Positions 27,881 to 35,229 of a stretch of 64,000 bases of DNA are shown one piece after another (position 1 is the first letter of the stretch; each line of letters starts with the position of its first letter). This DNA is from Paralcaligenes sp. KSB-10 (lineage in GTDB: Bacteria; Pseudomonadota; Gammaproteobacteria; Burkholderiales; Burkholderiaceae_B), in NCBI RefSeq assembly GCF_021266465.1, contig NZ_CP089848.1:4278001-4342000 (forward strand), read 5' to 3'. The notes below the pieces were generated by a model, which worked only from the letters and a program-made list of their open reading frames with translations, was not told where the DNA came from and made no database searches. The translations under genes and the position numbers were made by a program.

Positions 27881-28858
27881 ATGAAGCTACGCAAAGTTCT
27901 CGCCATTGGATTAGCCTTCAGTTACTTGACATTTACCGCCACGCTCGCCCAGGCAGCGTGGCCAGAGCACCCGATCAAGATCGTGGTGCCCTTTCCGTCC
28001 GGCAATTCTTCTGACGTTACAATGCGCTTGTTGGCGGAGTTGCTCTCGCCACGCCTAGGCCAGGCCGTCGTGGTTGAAAATAAGGTCGGCGCCAGCGGTA
28101 CTATCGGCACAGGTTTTGTGGCCAAACAGCCCGCTGACGGGTATACGCTGGTCATGGGCTCAACAGGTCCCTTAGCGATTGTGCCGTCGTTGCGTCCAGA
28201 AACGATGACCTATGATCCTCTTGTGAATCTGGAGCCCATAGCCGCGATTGCCTGGGCACCGCAAGTGATGGTGGTCCGATCAGATGAGCCGTTCGATACG
28301 GTGAGAGGCCTTATCAAGCATGCAAAAGAGCAAGGACAGAATCTAACCTATGGCACTCCTGGAGTGGGAACGACGCCGCACCTCGTCATCTCTAAGTTCC
28401 TGCATGATGCCGGTATCTCGGGCATGCATATCCCGTATAAAGGTGGGATGCAAAGCCTTACAGGCCTGATTGGAGGGCAGATAGACTTCATGTCTGACAA
28501 CTTACCCGTTTTGGCCTCGGCCTTGCAGGGAAATCGCGTCAAACCAATCGGAGTTACGTCAGCCGAGCGTATACCGAGCCTGCCTGAAGTGCCGACCCTT
28601 GCAGAACAAGGTCTCAATGACTTCAATATGCAGGGCTGGATTCTTTTGATGGCGCCTACGGGAGTGCCGGATGAAGCAAAGCAGCGCCTTGAGAAAGAAG
28701 TTGCAGCAGTCATGCAGGATGAGAAGATGCGCGAGCGCTTATTAGGGTTAGGTCTGGTGCCAATGAGCATGCCACGGGCGCAGATTCCAGCGTTTCTGAA
28801 AGACGAGGCCCGCAAATGGAAAGAGGTTATCGAACTCACCGGGGCGAAGAAGCACTGA
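27881..28858 (+). CDS. Bug-type (TctC-like) periplasmic substrate receptor
   Basis: 325 residues. A signal peptide (LRKVLAIGLAFSYLTFTATLAQA, cleavage near residue 26) is followed by WPEHPIKIVVPFPSGNSSD, the Bug fold start. The HIPYKGGMQSLTGLIGGQID segment (split over about 184-203) is the family signature. Bug proteins bind small carboxylates or amides in the periplasm. No TctA/TctB membrane genes adjoin it, as is usual for Bug orphans. It closes the module, and its ligand is probably the module's substrate. Confidence 0.9.
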   Translation: MKLRKVLAIGLAFSYLTFTATLAQAAWPEHPIKIVVPFPSGNSSDVTMRLLAELLSPRLGQAVVVENKVGASGTIGTGFVAKQPADGYTLVMGSTGPLAIVPSLRPETMTYDPLVNLEPIAAIAWAPQVMVVRSDEPFDTVRGLIKHAKEQGQNLTYGTPGVGTTPHLVISKFLHDAGISGMHIPYKGGMQSLTGLIGGQIDFMSDNLPVLASALQGNRVKPIGVTSAERIPSLPEVPTLAEQGLNDFNMQGWILLMAPTGVPDEAKQRLEKEVAAVMQDEKMRERLLGLGLVPMSMPRAQIPAFLKDEARKWKEVIELTGAKKH

Positions 28859-29144
28859 TGGCGCATTTGTTCGGAATTCACCTCAAAAACTAATATCTGC
28901 CACGAATCTAATTGCGTGGACGAAGCCGATAAAGACAAGCAAACTGAAGGGCCGCTATCCATGCTATTCGTTGAAAATTTGAGCGAAGATGTGGATTGTC
29001 GGAAAATCCCAAACTAAGTGGTGGGAAGTTCGGAAACTTCCAAACTAAACGACTAGCGGGTTTCAATCTCAATGGCAGATCTCCTGTAAGTTGTTGATTT
29101 TTATAGGGGTGAGGTTCAAACCCAATGGAAATCGACAAATTTGT
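28859..29144. other. Diverged repeat DNA after the Bug gene
   Basis: No gene. The stretch 28999-29070 has TCCCAAACTAAG, TTCCAAACTAAACGAC and TTTCAATCTCAATGG, diverged forms of the CCAAATTGAAT motif of the L repeat, so it may be a degenerated L part facing the R part that follows. Confidence 0.45.
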
Positions 29145-29303
29145 CGAACTTCTGTCGATTTTCTTTGAGTTTGGAATTCCTTTCACTCAGTTTGGAACTC
29201 TCAAAAACACGTAAAGCTAGTATTGATGCGCCCTAGAGTCGATTTTTTGCCTTTAGGTGCGTAGTTCGAATCCCGGAAATTTGGGCTCTTGGCGATGTTT
29301 ATG
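29145..29303 (+). repeat. Dispersed repeat, R-type (copy B)
   Basis: Aligns with 24185-24336 along its whole length in the same orientation, with shared blocks TTTGAGTTTGGAATTC, CAGTTTGGAACTCTC, AACACGTAAAGCTA and TTGGCGATGTTTA. Together with copy A it brackets the TauD-Bug module as direct repeats 5 kb apart. It contains AGTTCGAATCCCGG, similar to a tRNA T-arm. Confidence 0.75.
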
Positions 29304-29399
29304 GCCTTGCCGATTGAACCTATCACCAGTGGCCCAAACCGACCCGTTGCGGCTGTTCAGAAAGGGGGGGGAAGGAATTTCGCATGACTGCAACGTGAT

Positions 29400-30593
29400 C
29401 TAAGCGCCGATGGAGGGGGTGTCAGCGTCATTTTTAGGCCGATTATCGCTTACTTGATCTGGTGCCGGTAGACTAGGCGTTTTCGCGACAGGCTTTGTAA
29501 ACTCCATTTCGTGCCTCAGCGTCCGGCAGACACCATCCAGCCCAGGGAACATAGTGGCAGCAGTTAGCCCCATGAACGCCAGGTCTTGAAGCGCTTCAGC
29601 AGCGTAGCTGACTGGAACGTCGACGGCGTATAGAAACCGTTGACCGGAATCATGCTCCATCTTGCATAACCACTCTTCCAAATTGGCGACGTTGGTAACT
29701 AGAAAATGACCTTGCTGGGCGCGAAGTCTAGCATTATGACGTGAGGAAATTGCTAGCGAAGCAACGAACGGTTCTGGCCACGTCAGCACGACGTTGGGCG
29801 GCGACATAGAGTTCACAAACTGCCGGCTTAATGCAAAAATTCTGACATGGCTCTCATTCGTACGGTGCGAGGCATCCAAGGCATCTGAAAATGCAAAGAA
29901 CGCGGCCACGTAAGGTGATTTTGTCCAGTCGAGCATTGGTGTCGGAAGACCGTGGTGCTGCGCTAGTCCAAGGACAACGGAATAATCTGCACCGTCATTC
30001 ATATTTAAACGCATACTGAGTTCAGCCTCAACCTCGCTGTGAAAGCGCGCTAAAGTGTCCGCACAGTATCGCTCCATGCGATTTCGCCCTATACGGTGAA
30101 ACGTTGTACTAAGTTCAAACTTGTTGCTTCCATGGCCACGAAAAAGTGTAACGTCAAGTTGCGAGTGTGCATGCGAAGCCCACTGTTTGAATCCTTGCCA
30201 ATCAGGCAGGACCTCGACTTCAATACTCAACTGATGCTGCGGTGCATGAAAAGAGAGCGTACCGGCTTTGTCTGCTGTTTTCCAAGTGCCGCTGTAGCTA
30301 CCGTCGCTCGCTGCGGTCAGGAGAATCTCACAGTTAGTGAGTGCTTGGCGTTCAATTGGTTGGAGCGGCGGGCAGACTAGGCCACCATTTGCTTGCGGCC
30401 TGAGCAAATTCTGAGGCACGAGTTTTATGGGTTTCGCACTTAGGTCCTCTACGAACGCAAGCACTGCAAATCGTGACTCACCTCGCGGAAGAACGGTTAT
30501 CAAAAACTCGTTGGGACGATCTTGATCAATACAAAGAAGGGCTCTTGTTTCGGTTGCCAAACCTGTGAGTTCGCCAAATTGCTGATACACCAT
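29400..30593 (-). CDS. FRG-domain protein
   Basis: 397 residues from ATG 30593, which has AGGAG seven bases upstream; an ATG 21 bp earlier is possible. The FRG domain (about 140-330) shows its name-giving FRGHG (151-155) and the QHHGLPTPMLDWT block (212-224), where most family members have QHHGLPTRLLDWT, then SPYVAAFFAF. The first about 130 residues form an unrecognised beta-rich region. FRG proteins are poorly understood but recur near phage-defence genes. It stands alone between repeats, with no partner gene. Confidence 0.82.
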   Translation of the reverse strand: MVYQQFGELTGLATETRALLCIDQDRPNEFLITVLPRGESRFAVLAFVEDLSAKPIKLVPQNLLRPQANGGLVCPPLQPIERQALTNCEILLTAASDGSYSGTWKTADKAGTLSFHAPQHQLSIEVEVLPDWQGFKQWASHAHSQLDVTLFRGHGSNKFELSTTFHRIGRNRMERYCADTLARFHSEVEAELSMRLNMNDGADYSVVLGLAQHHGLPTPMLDWTKSPYVAAFFAFSDALDASHRTNESHVRIFALSRQFVNSMSPPNVVLTWPEPFVASLAISSRHNARLRAQQGHFLVTNVANLEEWLCKMEHDSGQRFLYAVDVPVSYAAEALQDLAFMGLTAATMFPGLDGVCRTLRHEMEFTKPVAKTPSLPAPDQVSDNRPKNDADTPSIGA

Positions 30594-30800
30594 GATGTCT
30601 CCTATTCTCGGCAATCATGATAGATCACAGTCTGCAAATAGACATCTCAGAGGGTTGTCTCTGTAACACTCGCTAGTGGCTTTTCCTGTGGTACGTTTAT
30701 TCCGAACGTACAATACCAGTCGTCAAGCGATCGGTCATCTTGGCTATTAGAAGGTCAGTTTTTGGCCGTTAAAAGGCCATGACCTCCGTCTGAAACCGAC

Positions 30801-30943
30801 CGAGGCTGTGTGAAAACGCATCACGCAGCTGCCGAAGGCAGAAAGGCAGTCTCTTAGATCGGCTTAGGAGCGATTTTTCTGAGATCACTAGGAGGTCGAA
30901 GACCCCTGTTTTCATTAGTTTGGTGAGTTTTCACACAGCCTCG
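30801..30943. mobile_element. MITE-like element, copy 2
   Basis: 143 bp bounded by CGAGGCTGTGTGAAAAC and its perfect reverse complement, the same termini as the element at 10352-10519. The interior is diverged but keeps a CTCTTAGATCG/CTCTCAGATCG block. It encodes nothing. Two copies 20 kb apart on one window suggest a family of non-autonomous elements in this genome. Confidence 0.7.
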
Positions 30944-31025
30944 ACCCGTTGCAGAAGTTGGTAGTTTGGCAAAGTGGACGTTCAGGAACATCGAGCTAAG
31001 GAAACGCTGATTAATTCATCCAAGT

Positions 31026-31134
31026 CAGCGCGCCCTAGATCGGAATGCTCTGCAAGGCCAGATTTTGACGTCAATAGTGGTGTTATTGACGTCAGAAGCC
31101 AACGCAGCAGAGTGCCCGAGATAGGGGTGCGCTG
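31026..31134. mobile_element. Long imperfect inverted repeat (second MITE-like type)
   Basis: Two 51-bp arms (31026-31076 and 31084-31134) around a seven-base loop. The inner 11 bp (TGACGTCAATA) and the outer CAGCGC pair perfectly; a CTCTGC block also pairs, the rest is diverged. The near-palindromic design without coding capacity fits a MITE or a palindromic repeat unit, unrelated to the GAGGCTGTGTG family. Confidence 0.5.
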
Positions 31135-31159
31135 GCCGGGTTGAGCGCCGGGTTCGGCA

Positions 31160-31551
31160 TCATGTTTGCTCCTTCGGAGCTAGCCCAATTTGCCGCAATA
31201 AGAGATTACCCAGTGCGCTCGTGTGATGATATGAAATCTTGAAATCGCCAGAGAATCTATCAAACTCGGGAGCCCCATCGCGGTTCTTTGAAATCTGAGC
31301 TGTAACCAGACCAAGTCTAATTAGGTAGTCTCTATAACTCTTCTGTAGAGCTTTAGCCTCTACTTCTTCTAACGGCGATCCGATGTATGCGGCTTTAGGT
31401 TGGAGAATATGTTCATGCAATTTCCTGAAATCTTCATCTCCGCCTATAGTGGGAACAGCATAGACGCGTAACCATATTACTTCTACATCGGTTAGGTCCC
31501 CTTTTCCTCACAATCGACTTTGGATTCGCAGTTCGGACATTCAGTAATCAT
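31160..31551 (-). pseudogene. Frameshifted small zinc-ribbon protein gene
   Basis: From ATG 31551 the frame reads MITECPNCESKVDC with one Cys pair of a zinc ribbon, then stops after 19 residues. The next frame continues without a stop through DVEVIWLRVYAVPTIGG and on to GNLLLRQIGLAP, ending at 31160. The two frames meet near 31505-31512 at the run AAAAGGGG, where a one-base slip would join them into about 130 residues. I do not recognise the family; the C-terminus vaguely recalls Abi-type proteins. A sequencing error is an alternative. Confidence 0.45.
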
Positions 31552-31971
31552 GATGATCTTCGAAAAAACCAACTGTGTTTTAGGGAGATGGCTTTGAGGT
31601 ATAAATTCTGCGCCTATCTCCCCAACTTCGGACAGTCATATCGCCGGAAACCGTCGTAGCTTCGGGATTTCGAAGTAAACTCAGCGACGAAGGCTGCTAA
31701 CAAGACGAGAAAAGCGTTGCCGAATACACTAGCATAATATCAGCCTTGAATGTCTCCTAAGGGTAGCAACAGCCAAGGTCCACTCCTGGCCGAATGTCGT
31801 CTATCGTACCTGACTGCCAGAGACCCGGGGCAAACCTCCGCTCCCATCGATTTATTGATGCAAAGTGGACGCCCAGCTCTCAGCGATGCGCGATACTTGC
31901 TTTGAAACTCGACAGCCGTCAAGCCGCGATGGTTCAATGAGACTTCCTATCTGGGAACATCAAGGATAAAC
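31552..31971. other. Non-coding stretch before the MltR-like gene
   Basis: 420 bp with no gene I can support. The minus-strand frame at 31740-31937 has no protein-like pattern. Confidence 0.4.
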
Positions 31972-32496
31972 ATGCCGACTCTAAAGACGGATGAACACTC
32001 AGAGATAGAAAATGACGTATTTGGCCCGCTGAATCGGCTAACGAGAACACTGCACGACCACGACGAACGTAGTCTGATCCTGTCGTTGGCCGCATTCGCG
32101 AACGAGGCCTTGGGACGGCTGATCGAAGCCTTCATGCTGCCTGTCGCGGCGAGTAAGGATTTGCTGACCGGTTTCAATGCGCCGCTGGGTACATTCTCAT
32201 CGCGGATCAAGGCTAGCTACGCCCTCGGCCTAATTAATGAAGAACAGTTCAAAGATTTCGAGTACCTACGCAAGATTAGGAACGAGTTTGCGCATGCCTG
32301 GGAGCACGTGAGTCTGAAACAGGACAGGCTGGTGTCGTATGCGCGGAATATGTCCTTCAGCTATCTTGATGACGATTTCCCAGAGACAAACGCAGATAAA
32401 TGCAGATTCAGCAGGCCAGTGAAAGCTTGGAACGCATCCGAACGCAGTACAACGAAGCGACGGGTGAACGCAACCGCTTCTGGGTTCGAAGGCTAG
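31972..32496 (+). CDS. MltR-family (mannitol repressor-like) protein, C-terminus probably frameshifted
   Basis: 174 residues as read. The core ERSLILSLAAFANEALGRL, then GPLGTFSSRIKASYALGLI and RKIRNEFAHAWEH (residues about 32-115) is the MltR fold; family members regulate mannitol use in enterobacteria but most are of unknown role. After DDDFPETNADK the reading becomes rich in Arg/Ser/Thr and unlike the family. A different frame starting at 32400 looks like the natural helical end. No sugar genes are near. Confidence 0.7.
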   Translation: MPTLKTDEHSEIENDVFGPLNRLTRTLHDHDERSLILSLAAFANEALGRLIEAFMLPVAASKDLLTGFNAPLGTFSSRIKASYALGLINEEQFKDFEYLRKIRNEFAHAWEHVSLKQDRLVSYARNMSFSYLDDDFPETNADKCRFSRPVKAWNASERSTTKRRVNATASGFEG

Positions 32497-32594
32497 AGCT
32501 TTTCAAATTACAGTTAGGGATACTTATGTCGCAGGCGCCAAGGGAAATGGCCGAACTGATGACCCTTTTGGTAGGCGCAGAAAAACTGTCCTAA
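32400..32594 (+). other. Probable natural C-terminus of the MltR-like gene in another frame
   Basis: This frame reads ASESLERIRTQYNEATGERN, then FWVRRLELFKLQLGILMS, an amphipathic helical stretch of the kind expected after the MltR core. It begins at ATG 32400 exactly where the first frame loses protein-like composition, which suggests a one-base frameshift near 32395-32400. Confidence 0.45.
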
Positions 32595-32781
32595 TAGGCG
32601 CCAGAATGGCGCAGTCTACATATAGAAAGAAACATGGGTGCTGTAGACAAGGGCATGTGTGTGCTAGCCACTATGACCTGCTTCAAGCGGTCGAAATCAA
32701 CAGGCACGACGAGTGGCTAACAACTATGGGATAACCCAAAAGCGGGACACACGGTCGACCGGTTCTGGCCGATTTCAGCCG
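32595..32781. other. Non-coding stretch before repeat copy C
   Basis: Nothing recognisable. The GGTTCTGGCCGATTTCAGCC segment at its end has no counterpart in the other copies. Confidence 0.35.
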
Positions 32782-32995
32782 TCCTAGATAATGTTGGCGC
32801 ATTACTACGGTCTAGTTGCACGATCAGTGTGGCAGGGCTGGATAACTGTTATTACTACGTTCGTGGCACAAGAGCAAAACCAAATTGAATGATGCGTCGA
32901 TACCCAATTGAAATGCATGTTTTATCTAACTCATTGATTTCACAAGAGGTGGCATGATTTCAATTTGAATGAACTTCGAGATCTCAATTTGGCCC
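32782..32995 (+). repeat. Dispersed repeat, L-type (copy C)
   Basis: Aligns with 23991-24210 in the same orientation: CCTAGATAATG, TTATTACTACGTTCG, GGCACAAGA, CCAAATTGAATGA, CGTCGATACC, AACTCATTGATT and TTTCAATTTGAATGAACTTCGA. It lies 68 bp before the end of the carboxylase cluster and, with copy D, brackets that cluster as direct repeats 12.9 kb apart. Confidence 0.78.
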
Positions 32996-33063
32996 TAGGC
33001 CAAAGGTCTAACCTTTCCCTTTTTTTAAAAGCCATTGAAGAGGAAAGGGTCATCCAGGAAACG

Positions 33064-33792
33064 TTAAGGCCGCATCCGATCTTCCCAGTTTTCATCGATG
33101 AGCATGCTTTCGATTGATAACAGCTCAGACGCCAGCGCGGCTCGCCTGTCTTGATCCGCCGCTGCATCGACGCAGCGCTTGGCCGCTGCAAGTGCCGATG
33201 GTGGGGCGGACATAATTGCATTGCATAGCACGGTAAGTTCGGACGAAAGCATATCGGCACTGATGAGACGACTTACCAGCCCAATCAGGCGTCCTTCGTG
33301 CGCATCGATTTCACGGCCAGTGAAGAGCAACTCTTTTGCATGCCAACGGCCGACGATAGCGGGTAGCCGTTGCGTCGCACCGATCGTCCCCATTGCCGCT
33401 TCCGGAAATTTGAAGCGTGCATGCTCGGTCGCAACGATGAAATCACATGCTGTGGCAATTTCAGCTCCTGAGCCGATTGCAGGGCCCTCGACAACGGCGA
33501 CGCATGGCTTGCCAACGCTCTCGATGGTGGAGTAGGCCGCAAAAGCGAGGAGTCGTCGGGCTCTGACTCCATCATCGTCGAGGGTCGCTCGTTCGTCTAT
33601 ATCGGCGCCAGCGCAAAATACGGGTCCCTTGGCTCGGAGCAGGATGAGCCGCACGTCGCTGCTCGCGTCCATATCGCGAACCGCCCGGCGCAGATCAACA
33701 CACATGGGGCGATTGAGCGCGTTGCGCTTTTTTGGTCGATCCAGAAAAATGGTCCCGACGCCGTTGGCGAGAGTGGTGCTGATCGTAGTCAT
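33064..33792 (-). CDS. Enoyl-CoA hydratase/isomerase (crotonase) family protein
   Basis: 242 residues. The oxyanion-hole segments FCAGADIDE (about 57-65) and GPAIGSGAEIATACDF are present. Both catalytic glutamates of hydratases are there: PE in FKFPEAAMG and the Glu in HAKELLFTG, though the loop between is shorter than in classical hydratases. It follows the second crotonase by 9 bp in one operon. In a branched-acyl pathway it could hydrate the 3-methylglutaconyl-CoA-like product of a carboxylase. Confidence 0.85.
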   Translation of the reverse strand: MTTISTTLANGVGTIFLDRPKKRNALNRPMCVDLRRAVRDMDASSDVRLILLRAKGPVFCAGADIDERATLDDDGVRARRLLAFAAYSTIESVGKPCVAVVEGPAIGSGAEIATACDFIVATEHARFKFPEAAMGTIGATQRLPAIVGRWHAKELLFTGREIDAHEGRLIGLVSRLISADMLSSELTVLCNAIMSAPPSALAAAKRCVDAAADQDRRAALASELLSIESMLIDENWEDRMRP

Positions 33793-33801
33793 GATATGGC
33801 G

Positions 33802-34536
33802 TCAGTAAGTACGCATGGCGACATTTGCGCAGCGGCCGGACTCCAGTCCTTCATCGAAGGGTATCTCCCAAACTGTGTAGAACAATTTTTTAGTGGCTTG
33901 CACTGCCTGTGACTTGTATCCTGCAATCTGGATTGCAAGCTGTGTCGCGTCGGTCAGAGCCTGCCCCGCTGTTGAAAGCCGCATGGTTATTCCCATGTCC
34001 GATGCGCGCTGTGCCGCGAGGATCTCTCCGGTAATGACCATGTTGAAAGCCAGCTTCGGCCCCAACTGCCGAGTCAGATTTGTCATAACGATAGCCGGTA
34101 CGATTCCTCGTGTGACTTCAGGATAGGCCAGCGAGGCATCCTCTGCCATGACCAGCATGTCGCACGCAAGGGCTAAACCGGCGCCTCCCCCGCGCGCAGC
34201 GCCTTCTACAGCGGCGATGACGGGCTTAGACATACTCGGGAAGCACTTGTGCAGCCGCATCGTAAGATCGGCTCGCTCGTCCACCAGCTTAGCATTTTCG
34301 GGAACGAGCGTAGAAAATTCGGAAATATCAGCGCCGGCGCAGAAGGACGGGCCGACACCCCCAAGAACCACCACATCGATTTCCGGGTCGCTATCGGCCA
34401 ATAGTAGGGCGTCAAGCATTCGTTGTGTAAGTTCGGTATTGAGGGCGTTTCGCCTTGCCGGTCTGTTCATTAGCAAAGTGCGCACACCGGCCTCGGTATA
34501 TGTCAGAAGACAATCTTCTGAAGTGCTATCAATCAA
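33802..34536 (-). CDS. Enoyl-CoA hydratase/isomerase family protein lacking one catalytic Glu
   Basis: 244 residues from TTG 34536. That start is chosen because a perfect AAGGAGG lies six bases upstream and the frame before it belongs to the MarR gene. FCAGADISEF and the GAARGGGAGLALACDM segment form the CoA-ester oxyanion hole. The first catalytic Glu is present (AYPEVTRG), but the second position is Asn (KLAFNMVITG), so simple hydration is doubtful; isomerase or hydrolase chemistry is possible. The start overlaps the marR stop by 8 bp, giving translational coupling. Confidence 0.83.
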   Translation of the reverse strand: MIDSTSEDCLLTYTEAGVRTLLMNRPARRNALNTELTQRMLDALLLADSDPEIDVVVLGGVGPSFCAGADISEFSTLVPENAKLVDERADLTMRLHKCFPSMSKPVIAAVEGAARGGGAGLALACDMLVMAEDASLAYPEVTRGIVPAIVMTNLTRQLGPKLAFNMVITGEILAAQRASDMGITMRLSTAGQALTDATQLAIQIAGYKSQAVQATKKLFYTVWEIPFDEGLESGRCANVAMRTY

Positions 34537-35059
34537 TTGAGGCCTCCTTATGATGGTTTTCTTGCAATGCTTTTTCTCGCTCGATGTCCAGCATGGCTCG
34601 TGCCTGATGGGTAAGCTTGTCGAGAACTGCGTCAAATATTTCCGCCTCTTTTTGAGTCAGGCAGGAAAGCAATTGACGATTACGTTCGGAAGCGACGGGC
34701 TGTACTGTTGCCACCACATCGTTTCCTTTAGGGGTTAGTTCTAGCACTAGCCCCCTGCCATCGTCCGGATTGCGATGGCGTGCGACGTATCCGTTATCAA
34801 TCAAGGCGTTAACGGTCCTGCTGGTCAGCCCGCGGTCGAATTGCGCCTGATGTGATAACCGCGATAAAGAAAGAGTCCCTGCGGCCCATAACAGCGAGAT
34901 GATCCGCCACTCATTCAAACTAAGTCCAAACCTGCGCACATATTCGCTCGCCGATGCCTTGCTGTACATGTTTGTAAGCCGGCGCAACCTGAATGAGGTC
35001 AAATCGCCCAAGGTTTGGGCTGGAGCCGGAGGTTTGTTTAAGTTTTGCTTCGGTGCCAT
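34529..35059 (-). CDS. MarR family transcriptional regulator
   Basis: 176 residues. The winged helix is clear: LNEWRIISLL, LSRLSHQAQFDRGLTSRTV and the wing RNPDDGRGLVLELTPKG. MarR repressors of CoA-ester pathways typically release DNA on binding the acyl-CoA. It leads the operon with the two crotonases and reads divergently from the lyase-carboxylase genes. A strong 14-bp-arm inverted repeat just upstream is its likely operator, so one regulator would control both arms of the cluster. Confidence 0.9.
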   Translation of the reverse strand: MAPKQNLNKPPAPAQTLGDLTSFRLRRLTNMYSKASASEYVRRFGLSLNEWRIISLLWAAGTLSLSRLSHQAQFDRGLTSRTVNALIDNGYVARHRNPDDGRGLVLELTPKGNDVVATVQPVASERNRQLLSCLTQKEAEIFDAVLDKLTHQARAMLDIEREKALQENHHKEASID

Positions 35060-35082
35060 ATGAAACCTTTAATTTCCAAGCA

Positions 35083-35115
35083 ATAACGCATCATACCGAA
35101 AGTATGTTGCATTAT
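35083..35115. promoter_or_regulatory. Probable MarR operator in the divergent promoter region
   Basis: ATAACGCATCATAC-cgaaa-GTATGTTGCATTAT: 14-bp arms pairing at 12 of 14 positions, centred 40 bp upstream of marR and 131 bp before the lyase gene. It is the only strong dyad in this AT-rich divergent region. Confidence 0.72.
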
Positions 35116-35229
35116 CAATTAAATTACTAGATAATAAATTTAATGTAAAAGGTGTGAACAGCGAGATCAACCGTTTTTTTATCAGATAATCTACCAATAT
35201 AAAGAAAAATAAAAAATGGAATACAGAAA

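Noticed and set aside
29221-29280. Possible tRNA gene
   Set aside because: Only a T-arm-like 14-mer is present; no acceptor stem or anticodon arm can be folded around it.
31740-31937. 65-codon minus-strand frame
   Set aside because: No recognisable domain or ribosome-binding site; lies in decayed DNA.
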